9,653 nucleotides of DNA from the NCBI GenBank assembly GCA_025925185.1, contig JAICLV010000097.1:1-9653 (forward strand). Direction: 5' to 3'. Positions within the stretch are counted from its first letter, which is position 1, and each line of letters opens with the position of its first letter. Below, one piece after another: positions 1-6,653 of this stretch. Under the pieces are notes generated by a model that made no database searches, was not told the DNA's origin, and saw nothing but the letters and a program-made list of their open reading frames with translations. Position numbers and translations under genes: made by a program. The stretch is from Acidothermaceae bacterium (GTDB lineage Bacteria; Actinomycetota; Actinomycetes; Acidothermales; Acidothermaceae).

Positions 1-375
1 CCCACTGACAAGCGCCGCGCTCACGAGTGGCGGCAGCAACGCCAACAGCGCGGTGAGGTTCACGTCGAGAACGCCGCGCAGCTCGTCGGTTGTGTATTCG
101 CGGATGTCGCGACGCGGATAATGGCCGGCGCACCACACGACAGCGTCGGGCGCGCCGACGTCGGCGAGGTACTTCGCGAACCACGCGTCACGGGCGACGT
201 CGTCGGCGAGGTCAACGGTGTGCACCGTCGTCGCGGCCGGGTTCACGTCGACGGAACGGACGTCGGCGATGTCAATCGCGTCGAATGCGGCCGCCCCGCC
301 CAATTCGCCGTTGATCGCTTGGCAAACCGCGCCGCCGATGCCGCCGAGACCGCCGAACACAAGTGCGCGGCTCAT
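1..375 (-). CDS. SDR-family NAD(P)-dependent oxidoreductase, N-terminal part (truncated by window edge)
   Basis: Only the first 125 codons are in the window. The N-terminus MSRALVFGGLGGIGGAV is a Rossmann dinucleotide-binding loop in which the usual TGxxxGxG reads FGGLGGIG at residues 7-14, so the usual Thr is Phe. An acidic VDLADD stretch near residue 60 fits the adenine-contacting Asp of short-chain dehydrogenases. VWCAGHYP near residue 80 is in the place of the NNAG motif, followed by a LDVNLTALLALL helix with the family's Asn. The catalytic Ser-Tyr-Lys region lies outside, so activity cannot be judged. The start ATG overlaps the stop of the upstream kinase gene (ATGA), with AAGGAG 11 nt upstream, implying translational coupling with pyrF and tmk. 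The substrate is unknown. Family assignment is fairly sure, specific function is not. Confidence 0.8.
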   Translation of the reverse strand, partial: MSRALVFGGLGGIGGAVCQAINGELGGAAAFDAIDIADVRSVDVNPAATTVHTVDLADDVARDAWFAKYLADVGAPDAVVWCAGHYPRRDIREYTTDELRGVLDVNLTALLALLPPLVSAALVSG

Positions 376-1007
376 CGCGGATCGAACTCCTTCAACAGGT
401 TCAGCACTTGCGCGCCGACCTCCTCCACCGGCGCGGTGCCGTCGACCGTGCGGAACCGGTCGGAACGTCCCCACGGCTGCTCCACAAAACACGAGCGAAC
501 CGTCGTCATCCGCGCGAGGTCGAGCTCTTCGCGCTTGCGCGACGAGCCGTCGCGCGCGATCACCCGCTGCGCCGCCACCTCCGGCGGCACGTCGATGTAG
601 ATGGTGAGGTCAGGTTCCGGCGCGAGCCGGTTGATCGACTTCAGCCAGCCGAGGTCGGTGATGCCACGCGCCATGAAGTAGCAGTACGTCGAGTAGACGT
701 ACCGGTCGGTGATGACGCAGCCGTCACCCGCCAGCGCCGGCATGACCTGGGTGCGGATGTGGCGGGCGCGGTCGAAGGCGGCGAGCAGCGCCAGCTCGGA
801 GGTCAGATAAGCGCCGTCGCGTCGCATGTCGAGCAGGGCTCGGACCTCGGGGTCGTTGCGGTAAAGGTCGGTCGGCTGCTTGGTGAGCAGCACGTGCGGA
901 GTGGTGGTGAGCAGGTAATCGCGCGCGACGCCGACCTGGGTGGTCTTTCCGCTGCCGTCGATGCCGCACACGGCAACGAAATAGCCGCTCCAATCGGGCC
1001 CGTTCAT
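372..1007 (-). CDS. tmk: Thymidylate (dTMP) kinase-like P-loop nucleotide kinase
   Basis: A 211-residue protein, the usual length for dTMP kinase, which phosphorylates dTMP to dTDP in the cytosol for DNA precursor supply. The P-loop is GIDGSGKTTQ (residues 15-24). The Asp-Arg-Tyr motif of the family is DRYVYST at 101-107, the beta strand LTIYIDVPPE is at 134-143, and a basic lid RDGSSRKREE is at 152-161. No Arg in the P-loop and a basic lid fit the bacterial type II enzyme. The usual Arg-Glu-Pro motif reads KQP (residues 43-45), so a related deoxynucleoside-monophosphate kinase is possible. The ATG at 1007 was chosen because GGGAGG lies 7 nt upstream and the ATG overlaps the pyrF stop (ATGA). 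An in-frame extension back to 1781 would run antisense-like through pyrF in another frame and is not real. Pairing with pyrF supports a pyrimidine nucleotide role. Confidence 0.8.
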   Translation of the reverse strand: MNGPDWSGYFVAVCGIDGSGKTTQVGVARDYLLTTTPHVLLTKQPTDLYRNDPEVRALLDMRRDGAYLTSELALLAAFDRARHIRTQVMPALAGDGCVITDRYVYSTYCYFMARGITDLGWLKSINRLAPEPDLTIYIDVPPEVAAQRVIARDGSSRKREELDLARMTTVRSCFVEQPWGRSDRFRTVDGTAPVEEVGAQVLNLLKEFDPR

Positions 1008-1849
1008 TGCAGCGCCTCCCGGCAGGCAGCCGCGAGGTCGTCGGCCGCAGCGCGCATGGCGCCGATGTCGGGACCGGCGGAAAGCACCGCGCGTGACGCG
1101 GCGGGCAGCACGCGATCGGCGCAGCCAGCGAATCGGCGGGCGATGTCGTCGACGGTGGCCCCTTGCGCGCCGAGGCCGGGGGCGAGGATCGGCCCACCGA
1201 ATCCGCGCAGGTCGTAGCCCTCGGTTTCGCAGGTGGCGCCGAAGACAACTCCGACCGATCCTAGGCCGGCGGCGACCGCGTTCACGCGAGCGACCTCGCC
1301 GAGCACGTGGCCGACGACGTCTGCGCCGCCCACGACGCGAGCGTCTTGGATCGGTGCGCCCTCGGGATTGGAGCTGCGGGCGACGACGAACAGGCCGCGA
1401 CCGCTGCCTGCGGCGACCTCGAACATGGGGGCAAGCGCGCCGACGCCTAGGTATGGCGTGACCGTCATCGCGTCGATGAGCAGCGGGCTGCGCGCTCCTA
1501 GGTACGCCTCCGCGTACGCCTGCGTCGTCGAACCAATGTCGCCGCGTTTGGCGTCGAGCAGCACCAGCAACCCGCGCGCGTTCGCGTCGGCGCACAACCG
1601 CTCCAACACGGCGATGCCCGCGCTGCCGTGCCGCTCGAAGAACGCCGACTGCGGCTTCACCACGGCGACGAGGCCCTCGACCGCGTCGAGAACCGCGGAG
1701 CCGAATGCGGCCACGCCGCTCGCGTCGTCCGGCAAGTTCCACTTCGCGAGCAACTGTGCGCTCGGGTCGATGCCGACGCAAAGCGGCGCGCGATCGACGA
1801 GCGCTCGACTCAGCCGGTCACCAAATGACGGCAGCACCGAATGATCCAC
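1004..1849 (-). CDS. pyrF: Orotidine 5'-phosphate decarboxylase, type 2
   Basis: The enzyme converts OMP to UMP, the last step of de novo pyrimidine synthesis, in the cytosol. The 281-residue length matches the long (type 2) bacterial and mycobacterial group. Visible landmarks are CVGIDPS (24-30), the strand VVKPQSAFFE (63-72) with its Lys, and the catalytic motif LLDAKRGDIGSTT (97-109), in which D99, K101 and D104 form the Asp-Lys-Asp network. Further on are TPYLGVGAL and the C-terminal LAPGLGAQG phosphate-loop region with a late Ser-Arg. The start used is GTG at 1849, giving the N-terminus MDHSVLPSFGDRL. No strong ribosome-binding site precedes it, and a second in-frame GTG at 1837 is an alternative. 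It heads a three-gene unit with the dTMP kinase and the SDR gene, joined by 4-bp ATGA overlaps. The 189-bp upstream region holds possible leader elements, described separately. Confidence 0.93.
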   Translation of the reverse strand: MDHSVLPSFGDRLSRALVDRAPLCVGIDPSAQLLAKWNLPDDASGVAAFGSAVLDAVEGLVAVVKPQSAFFERHGSAGIAVLERLCADANARGLLVLLDAKRGDIGSTTQAYAEAYLGARSPLLIDAMTVTPYLGVGALAPMFEVAAGSGRGLFVVARSSNPEGAPIQDARVVGGADVVGHVLGEVARVNAVAAGLGSVGVVFGATCETEGYDLRGFGGPILAPGLGAQGATVDDIARRFAGCADRVLPAASRAVLSAGPDIGAMRAAADDLAAACREALQ

Positions 1850-1876
1850 CCCTAAACCCCGCCCCTGAACCAGCTG

Positions 1877-1903
1877 TCAAGTCGCGCATCGGTGACGCGA
1901 CAT
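1877..1903 (-). CDS. Possible leaderless 8-codon upstream ORF in the pyrF leader
   Basis: Reading the minus strand, ATG at 1903 opens an 8-codon frame, MSRHRCAT, closed by TGA at 1879-1877, 27 nt before the pyrF start. A TAATCT hexamer lies exactly 6 nt before this ATG, the arrangement of leaderless actinobacterial genes. The frame coincides with an inverted repeat, so ribosome progress could alter the fold. So short an ORF can arise by chance; there is no conservation evidence. Confidence 0.3.
   Translation of the reverse strand: MSRHRCAT
1881..1901 (-). promoter_or_regulatory. pyrF: Inverted repeat / hairpin in the pyrF leader
   Basis: The arms GTCGCG and CGCGAC are perfect complements separated by 9 nt (arms 1896-1901 and 1881-1886). 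In RNA this is a 6-bp GC-rich stem just downstream of the predicted transcription start. It could be an operator or a leader hairpin. There is no U-tract after it, so it is not a simple intrinsic terminator. The remainder of the gene-free stretch 1850-2038 shows nothing else I can name. Confidence 0.4.
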
Positions 1904-1909
1904 TACGCA

Positions 1910-1915
1910 AGATTA
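1910..1915 (-). promoter_or_regulatory. pyrF: Putative -10 element of the pyrF operon promoter
   Basis: TAATCT on the minus strand (1915 to 1910) fits the actinobacterial TANNNT -10 consensus. Transcription would begin near 1904-1903, about 54 nt before the pyrF GTG. No good -35 hexamer stands 17-19 nt upstream. A perfect TTGACA occurs at 1880-1875, but no TANNNT follows at the right distance, so I prefer the TAATCT site. Confidence 0.4.
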
Positions 1916-2038
1916 CACTGCGTGCCGACGGCAGACCGACATAAGCCGAAAGCTAAGTAGGAGGTGCCTCTTCGTCCGATTTGCCCACCGACGCCCGCCA
2001 TCCGAGCACTGTTTCTGATTACGGTGCGCAGCGATGGC

Positions 2039-3226
2039 TCACGGCTCGGGGGCGCCCTCTACCAGCTGCAGGTATGCCGTTCGCGCCTTGGTGCCGCCCG
2101 ACTCCACGCGCAGCGGGTTGTCGGCCGGGTCGGCCACCGGATCGTGGCGGCGGCGAACGACGCGCAGCGCGGCAGCGGCGCTCGCGGCGGCGGTGCGCCG
2201 TGTGCTCTTGAAGACGATTTGTCCCGACAACTTGTCGCTCGGCAGGGCCGGGACCGGCGACCAGCGATCGGCGGACGCCGCGAACCAACCCCATGCGTTG
2301 CGACGCGCGGGGGCGATCGCGGCCGCCGGCGGTGGCTTCTCGAAGCCGAGAACGCGGTTGACCCGTGCGAGCACGACGGCAAGCGCCAATCTGACGCCGT
2401 ACTGTTCGGCGCGCCGCAAGGCGACGTCCCAGTCGAGTGCCTCGTCGGCGGTCGCCCGCTCGACATCCTTCAGCCACATGAGGCGATGGCCGCCCGAGTG
2501 CGCGGTGTGGTAGCCAAGATGGAGCAGCGTGTCGACCGAATCGAGCGCCGGCACCGTCGCCTCGCCGATCTTGGTCGGGACCGCGCGGGCGAGCATTTCG
2601 GCGGTGCGGAAGGGGAACTGCCGCCGTAAGGTCGCGTCGTTGACCACGTGCCAATGCAGGTCGAGGGAGGTGCCGTTCGCCAACTGCAAGGAGACCTCGG
2701 CGCGCACCTGCTGTTTCACGAGGTCCCAGTTGCAGTCGACCATCTCCGCGCCGTCGGCGATCAAGACGTCGAGGACCTGACCGAACTTCCGGCGATCGAC
2801 AAGGATGTCGAGGTCGATGTACTGCCGCAGGTCGGGCCGTGACCACAGCCGCTGCGCGAGCACCGGTCCTTTCATCGCCGCCCACGCCAGACCGGCGCGC
2901 CCGAGCACCTCCGACAACGCGACCACGTCGGCCTGGACTTGAAGCTGACGCACCATTTGCGCGCTGTAGCGCTCACGCAGCAATTGCGCGATATCGGCGG
3001 GAACATCGGGGTCGTCCTTGAGGTGCAAGTACACCGCAGGGGCGATCTTGTGGGTGAACAATGCGGCGTCGAGGTCGGCGAGCGTCACGCCGTCGGCGTA
3101 CGAGCGGAACGGCACTGCACCTCTCGTGGCGTCATCGATCGCGTCGAGCATCAACCGCGCCAGGGGTTGACCGCTACGCTGCCCGAGACGCGGCCTGCCC
3201 GTTTGATCAATGGCACGCTGCGACAC
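2039..3226 (-). CDS. Uncharacterised nucleotidyltransferase (NTP_transf_5 / PF14907-like)
   Basis: A 395-residue protein whose centre carries the nucleotidyltransferase-fold signature of the NTP_transf_5 family: WAAMKGPVLA (115-124) followed by RQYIDLDILVDR (134-145), with D138 and D140 as the likely metal-binding acidic pair. A third conserved segment SLDLHWHV (187-194) resembles the family's Asp-Leu-His-Trp motif. About 45 N-terminal residues and a long Ala/Arg-rich C-terminal third look less conserved. Members of this family are often annotated only by fold and their substrates are unknown, so I assign none. The start is GTG at 3226, supported by AGGAG 8 nt upstream. It follows the acyl-CoA dehydrogenase gene by 61 bp with its own possible promoter, and precedes the pyrF leader. 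No membrane segment or signal peptide is evident. Confidence 0.78.
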   Translation of the reverse strand: MSQRAIDQTGRPRLGQRSGQPLARLMLDAIDDATRGAVPFRSYADGVTLADLDAALFTHKIAPAVYLHLKDDPDVPADIAQLLRERYSAQMVRQLQVQADVVALSEVLGRAGLAWAAMKGPVLAQRLWSRPDLRQYIDLDILVDRRKFGQVLDVLIADGAEMVDCNWDLVKQQVRAEVSLQLANGTSLDLHWHVVNDATLRRQFPFRTAEMLARAVPTKIGEATVPALDSVDTLLHLGYHTAHSGGHRLMWLKDVERATADEALDWDVALRRAEQYGVRLALAVVLARVNRVLGFEKPPPAAAIAPARRNAWGWFAASADRWSPVPALPSDKLSGQIVFKSTRRTAAASAAAALRVVRRRHDPVADPADNPLRVESGGTKARTAYLQLVEGAPEP

Positions 3227-3234
3227 GCTTGCGG

Positions 3235-3265
3235 CTCCTGTCCTCTTCAGCTTTCCGACAGGTTA
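3235..3265 (-). promoter_or_regulatory. Putative -10 element and ribosome-binding site of the nucleotidyltransferase gene
   Basis: TAACCT (3265 to 3260) fits TANNNT and would give a leader of about 27 nt. AGGAG at 3239-3235 lies 8 nt before the GTG at 3226 and decides that start. The ribosome-binding site is convincing; the promoter is weak because no -35 hexamer is evident. Confidence 0.4.
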
Positions 3266-3287
3266 GCCGGGGTGCGCGCGTCACCGC

Positions 3288-4133
3288 TCAATATCGGTAA
3301 AAGCCCTCGCCGCTCTTGCGACCCAGCAGTCCCGCGGCCACCATGCGTGACAACAGCTCCGGCGGCGCGAACTTCTCATCACGCGTCGCGTCGTAGATGT
3401 TGTTGGCCGCGTGCAAAATCACATCAAGCCCGGTCAGGTCAAGGGTTGCCAGCGGACCCATCGTGTGGCCGAACCCCAGTTGGCAAGCGACGTCGACATC
3501 GTCGGCGGTCGCGATGCCTGCGTCGACGATCGAGACCGCCTCGTTCAACAGCGCGACGAGCAGTCGAGATGTGACGAATCCCGCGACGTCGCGGTTGACG
3601 ACTACGCACGTTTTCCCTACGGATTCGGCGAATTCGCGAGCTCGCGCGAGAGTGTCGTCGGATGTGTGGAAGCCGCGCACCAACTCGCACAGCCGCATCA
3701 TCGGCACAGGAGAGAAGAAATGCGTACCGACAACACGTTCCGGTCTCGACACGGACGACGCGATGTGAGTGATGGGGATCGCGGTCGTGTTGGTGGCGAG
3801 CAGCGCGTCGGCGGAGACGATCGAGGCCAGCTTCGCGAAGACCTCTCGCTTGACGTCGAGCTGCTCGAAAACCGCCTCCACAACGATTTCCGCGCCCTCG
3901 ACATCGGCGATTTCGGTGCTGGTAGAGATCCGCGCGCGGGCCACGTCGGCGTCGTCCGCCGTCATCGTGCCTTTCGCCACGAACCGCTGCTGTGACGACG
4001 CGAAGGCGGTGAGAGCGCATACGAGCGCGGCAGAGGTGGAGTCGTGCAGGACAACCTCGTGCCCGGCCTGCGCGGCGACTTGGGCGATGCCGGAGCCCAT
4101 CAGCCCTGCGCCGATGACTGCGATTTTCGTCAT
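3288..4133 (-). CDS. 3-hydroxyacyl-CoA (3-hydroxybutyryl-CoA) dehydrogenase
   Basis: At 281 residues this matches the single-domain hydroxyacyl-CoA dehydrogenases (Hbd/PaaH/FadB2) that oxidise 3-hydroxyacyl-CoA to 3-ketoacyl-CoA with NAD(P). The N-terminal Rossmann loop is VIGAGLMGSGIA (6-17). VVEAVFEQ (84-91) and GTHFFSPVPMM (136-146) follow, with H138 and E150 as the His-Glu catalytic pair. The C-terminal domain has GFGHTMGPLATLDLTGLD (220-237) and ends in RKSGEGFYRY. Two positions differ from the textbook enzyme: TNTTAIP has Thr117 where a Ser is usual, and AGFVTSRLL has Ser189 where PGFxxNR has the catalytic Asn. I recall other family members with TSR, so the protein may still be active. 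ATG 4133 starts one base after the murA stop (TGACATG), indicating coupling. The ORF can be extended to 4460 in frame, but that would overlap murA. Confidence 0.88.
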   Translation of the reverse strand: MTKIAVIGAGLMGSGIAQVAAQAGHEVVLHDSTSAALVCALTAFASSQQRFVAKGTMTADDADVARARISTSTEIADVEGAEIVVEAVFEQLDVKREVFAKLASIVSADALLATNTTAIPITHIASSVSRPERVVGTHFFSPVPMMRLCELVRGFHTSDDTLARAREFAESVGKTCVVVNRDVAGFVTSRLLVALLNEAVSIVDAGIATADDVDVACQLGFGHTMGPLATLDLTGLDVILHAANNIYDATRDEKFAPPELLSRMVAAGLLGRKSGEGFYRY

Positions 4134-4134
4134 G

Positions 4135-5415
4135 TCAGCTGCCAAACGAGTCGACGTCGGGATTTGGCTCGCGGACGACGTCGGCGCCGAGCGCACGCAT
4201 CTGGTCGACGAATCCCGCGTAGCCGCGGTCGATGTGATGGATCTCACTGACGGTCGTGACGCCTTCGGCAACCAACCCGGCGAGGACGAGACCGGCGCCG
4301 GCGCGAATGTCGGTGGCCTCGACGGGCGCGCCGGACAGCCGCTCGCGGCCGCGCACGATCGCGTGATGGCCGTCGGTGCGAACATCAGCGCCCAGCCGAG
4401 CGAGCTCTTGAATGAATCTGAACCGGCCCTCGAACACGTTCTCCGTGACCATAGCGGCACCCTCCGCGATCGCGTTCAACGCCACGATGAACGGCAAGAA
4501 GTCAGTCGGAAAACCGGGGTAGGGCAGCGTGACGATGTCGACCGCTGTCGGCCGCTCCTCCATGGAGACATGGAATCCGTCATCGAGCGCGCTGACCACG
4601 GCGCCGCATCCGACGAGCCGGTCGAGCACGATTTCCAGGTGCTCGGGGCGGGCGCGTCGGATCTCGATGTCACCACGCGTCATCACCGCGGCCATCGCGA
4701 AGGTACCGGCCACGATGCGGTCAGGCACCGTGGCGTGCGCCGTCGGCGACAACCCGCTGACACCCTGGATCTCGATTGTCGAACTACCGGCGCCCTCGAC
4801 CTTGGCGCCCATCGCCTGCAGCATGCGAGCGAGGTCGACAATCTCCGGCTCGCGCGCGGCGTTGTCGATGACGGTCGTTCCCTTCGCCAAAACACTTGCC
4901 ATCAAGAGATTCTCAGTGGCACCCACGCTTGGGAAGTCGAGCCAAACGGTCGTGCCGGTGAGGCCGCGCGGCGCACGCGCGATGAGGTATCCGTGCTCGC
5001 TTTCCATCTGCGCGCCGAGCTTCTGCAAGCCGGCCACGTGCAGGTCGAGACCGCGAGAGCCGATGTTGTCGCCGCCAGGCAACGCCACGCGCGCCTCACC
5101 GCACCGGGCGAGCAGCGGGCCGAGCACGCTGATGGACGCGCGCAGCCGACGCACCAGGTCATAGTCGGCCTCGCCGCCGATGACGTCAGGAACGTCGATC
5201 ACCAATTGGCCCGACGTGTTCTCGACGCCGCACCCGAGTCGACGCACCAGCTCGGCCATGATGTCGACGTCGAGGATCGCCGGCACCTCGCTGATCGTGC
5301 TGCGGCCCGGTGCGAGTAGCGCCGCGGCCATCAGCTTCAGGACGCTGTTCTTCGCCCCCGTCACCTTGACGTCGCCGACCAGCCGGGCTCCGCCCATCAC
5401 TCGAATGCGCTCCAC
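4135..5415 (-). CDS. murA: UDP-N-acetylglucosamine 1-carboxyvinyltransferase, Asp-type active site
   Basis: MurA transfers enolpyruvate from PEP to UDP-GlcNAc, the first committed step of peptidoglycan synthesis, in the cytosol. The 426-residue length and the whole chain fit the family. [10 protein letters not shown] contains the K22-N23 pair. [14 protein letters not shown] (91-104) carries the substrate-binding Arg. The loop [15 protein letters not shown] (112-126) is the mobile active-site loop. [11 protein letters not shown] has D305, the general base position, and [11 protein letters not shown] and HIDRGYAGF are present. In the loop the fosfomycin-alkylated Cys is Asp116, as in mycobacterial MurA. 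The start is GTG 5415, matching the family's usual MERxxVxGGARL opening. There is no Shine-Dalgarno sequence, but TAGGCT lies 6 nt upstream, so the mRNA may be leaderless. It follows DUF3037 by 38 bp and couples to the acyl-CoA dehydrogenase gene. Confidence 0.96.
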   Translation of the reverse strand: MERIRVMGGARLVGDVKVTGAKNSVLKLMAAALLAPGRSTISEVPAILDVDIMAELVRRLGCGVENTSGQLVIDVPDVIGGEADYDLVRRLRASISVLGPLLARCGEARVALPGGDNIGSRGLDLHVAGLQKLGAQMESEHGYLIARAPRGLTGTTVWLDFPSVGATENLLMASVLAKGTTVIDNAAREPEIVDLARMLQAMGAKVEGAGSSTIEIQGVSGLSPTAHATVPDRIVAGTFAMAAVMTRGDIEIRRARPEHLEIVLDRLVGCGAVVSALDDGFHVSMEERPTAVDIVTLPYPGFPTDFLPFIVALNAIAEGAAMVTENVFEGRFRFIQELARLGADVRTDGHHAIVRGRERLSGAPVEATDIRAGAGLVLAGLVAEGVTTVSEIHHIDRGYAGFVDQMRALGADVVREPNPDVDSFGS

Positions 5416-5421
5416 AGCGGC

Positions 5422-5427
5422 AGCCTA
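5422..5427 (-). promoter_or_regulatory. murA: Putative -10 element giving a leaderless murA mRNA
   Basis: TAGGCT (5427 to 5422) matches TANNNT and is separated from the GTG start at 5415 by exactly six bases (GCCGCT). No ribosome-binding site is present. Transcription would start at or next to the GTG. No recognisable -35 is seen, and the element partly overlaps a short GGCTGCC direct duplication. Confidence 0.45.
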
Positions 5428-5453
5428 GGGCAGCCCAGCGGCGAGCGGCCCGA

Positions 5454-5843
5454 CTAGAGCCGCACGAGCGAGTCGAACAGTCGCGACAGCTCAGCCTGCG
5501 GATCGTCGGTCAGGCCTCCGTGCACAGGCCCCGGCTGCAAGGTGGTGCTGCGCGGCGCCGCCAGCCAGCCGAACCGCTTGCCCGGGTCGCCTGCCGCCGC
5601 CTCCCCGGCCTCGGCGTCGCCGCGGCACACCGCCTCCATCGTGGCGAGCGCGGCCCGGATTGCCCCGATGTCGGCGTCCCGGTCGAGCGCTTCGAGCCGG
5701 GCTTGCGAAATCTCGCTGCGGGCGGCGAGGAACTCAGCTTCCTGGCAGTAGACGACGACGCCGACGTTGAGACACTCACCGCGGTCGACGCGCGGCACGC
5801 AACGGACGACGAAGTACTCGTACGGCAACCGTTTGTCCGCCAT
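5454..5843 (-). CDS. DUF3037 family protein, partner of the HipA-like kinase
   Basis: A small protein of 129 residues. Its N-terminal half YEYFVVRCVPRVDRGECLN (9-27), followed by VGVVVYCQEAEFLAARSEI, is the characteristic DUF3037 pattern: a beta-strand core with an Arg-Gly-Glu-Xaa-Xaa-Asn turn. No enzymatic motif is evident, nor any membrane segment or signal peptide. The ATG at 5843 overlaps the stop of the HipA-like gene by one base (TGATG) and is preceded by GGAGGAG at 5 nt, so the two are translated together. DUF3037 genes are commonly found next to HipA-like kinase genes. A role as regulator, inhibitor or substrate of that kinase is inference from linkage alone. The function is unknown. 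Confidence 0.8.
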   Translation of the reverse strand: MADKRLPYEYFVVRCVPRVDRGECLNVGVVVYCQEAEFLAARSEISQARLEALDRDADIGAIRAALATMEAVCRGDAEAGEAAAGDPGKRFGWLAAPRSTTLQPGPVHGGLTDDPQAELSRLFDSLVRL

Positions 5844-6592
5844 CACCGCTCCTCCGGCAGCCAGCGTCGCGGCGAACGCGCCCGCGCCAGCAAGAAATCG
5901 ATGTACCGGGCCCGCGCGCCCGGCGCGTCGAGCCAGTCGGCTGGCACCTGCGCCACGACGTCCGCAAGTAGCTCGTGGGTCACCAGCGGCGCGAGGCGCG
6001 CGTCGGCATCGAGCAGGCCGGCGACGTGCGAGGCCATGATGTGCCGGTCGAACACATACGGTTGCGCCGCGAAGCGCGCGGGGCCGGTGTCGCCGTCTGG
6101 GTGCCAGTTGTGATGGAAGTACAACGCCGCACCGTGGTCGATCAACCACAATTGCCGGTGCCACACCAGCAGATTGGGGTTTTGCCACGACCGATCGACA
6201 TTGGCCACCAACCCGTCGAGCCACAACAGCGCCGTTGCCTCAGTCGCGTCGACCGGTACGGAGGCGCCGTCGTAGCCGAGCGCGCCAGGCAAGAAGTCGA
6301 CCCCGAGGTTGAGCCCGAGACTCGCGGTCAGCAGGTCTTGCACCTCTTCGTCGGCTTCGTAGCGCGCGATGGCGGGATCGAGTTCGAGCACTTTAAGGTC
6401 GGGCACCTTGAATCCCAGCCGCCTCGCAAGTTCCCCAACGATGACCTCGGCGACGAGCACTTTGGCGCCTTGGCCGGCGCCGCGGAACTTCATGACGTAG
6501 GTGCCGAGGTCGGCGGCCTCGACCAGGCCGGGCAACGATCCGCCCTCGCGCAGCGGCGCGACGTACCGCGTGGCGAGCACCTGGTCCAGCAC
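5843..6592 (-). CDS. HipA-like kinase domain protein (HipA_2 type)
   Basis: A 249-residue protein resembling the kinase core of HipA, a Ser/Thr kinase fold, without the N-terminal subdomain of classical HipA toxins. TYVMKF (31-36) carries the probable ATP-binding Lys35, and E49 in the following helix could pair with it. The catalytic loop is ANVDRSWQNPNLL (130-142), with D133 and N138 fitting the NxDRxxxN pattern of HipA. WLIDHGAAL (149-157) supplies the Mg-binding Asp152. No helix-turn-helix HipB-type gene is adjacent; the partner is DUF3037, overlapping by one base. I chose GTG 6592 because the family begins near ATRYVxPLREGGSLP and a TATGCT -10 element lies 8 nt upstream. GTG 6613, ATG 6667 and GTG 6688 are alternatives, but the last two collide with the divergent adenosyltransferase gene. 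Substrate unknown. Confidence 0.78.
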   Translation of the reverse strand: MLDQVLATRYVAPLREGGSLPGLVEAADLGTYVMKFRGAGQGAKVLVAEVIVGELARRLGFKVPDLKVLELDPAIARYEADEEVQDLLTASLGLNLGVDFLPGALGYDGASVPVDATEATALLWLDGLVANVDRSWQNPNLLVWHRQLWLIDHGAALYFHHNWHPDGDTGPARFAAQPYVFDRHIMASHVAGLLDADARLAPLVTHELLADVVAQVPADWLDAPGARARYIDFLLARARSPRRWLPEER

Positions 6593-6600
6593 GGCTCCGA

Positions 6601-6606
6601 AGCATA
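6601..6606 (-). promoter_or_regulatory. Putative -10 element of the HipA-like/DUF3037 operon
   Basis: TATGCT (6606 to 6601) fits TANNNT and lies 8 nt before GTG 6592. It supports that start over the longer frames and would give an almost leaderless mRNA. No good -35 hexamer is present. The opposing -10 of the adenosyltransferase gene is only 47 bp away, so the upstream promoter regions abut. Confidence 0.4.
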
Positions 6607-6653
6607 CGGGCACCGCCTGGCGACCGGGTCCGCCGTCGGGCCGCTGCCGCGCA

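Noticed and set aside
1008..1781. In-frame N-terminal extension making the dTMP kinase a 469-residue protein
   Set aside because: The added part is Arg-rich out-of-frame translation of pyrF; the kinase has a strong GGAGG site and ATG at 1007.
1875..1880. Perfect TTGACA -35 hexamer before pyrF
   Set aside because: No acceptable -10 element follows at 16-19 nt, and the implied start would fall inside the coding region.
1958..2629. AGGAGGTG motif on the plus strand with a GTG-started frame at 1964
   Set aside because: The GTG is part of the Shine-Dalgarno-like string itself, the next start is too distant, and the frame runs antisense through the nucleotidyltransferase gene.
3769..5319. 516-codon plus-strand open frame
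   Set aside because: It lies antisense to murA and the acyl-CoA dehydrogenase, has no recognisable domain, and reflects high-GC codon bias.
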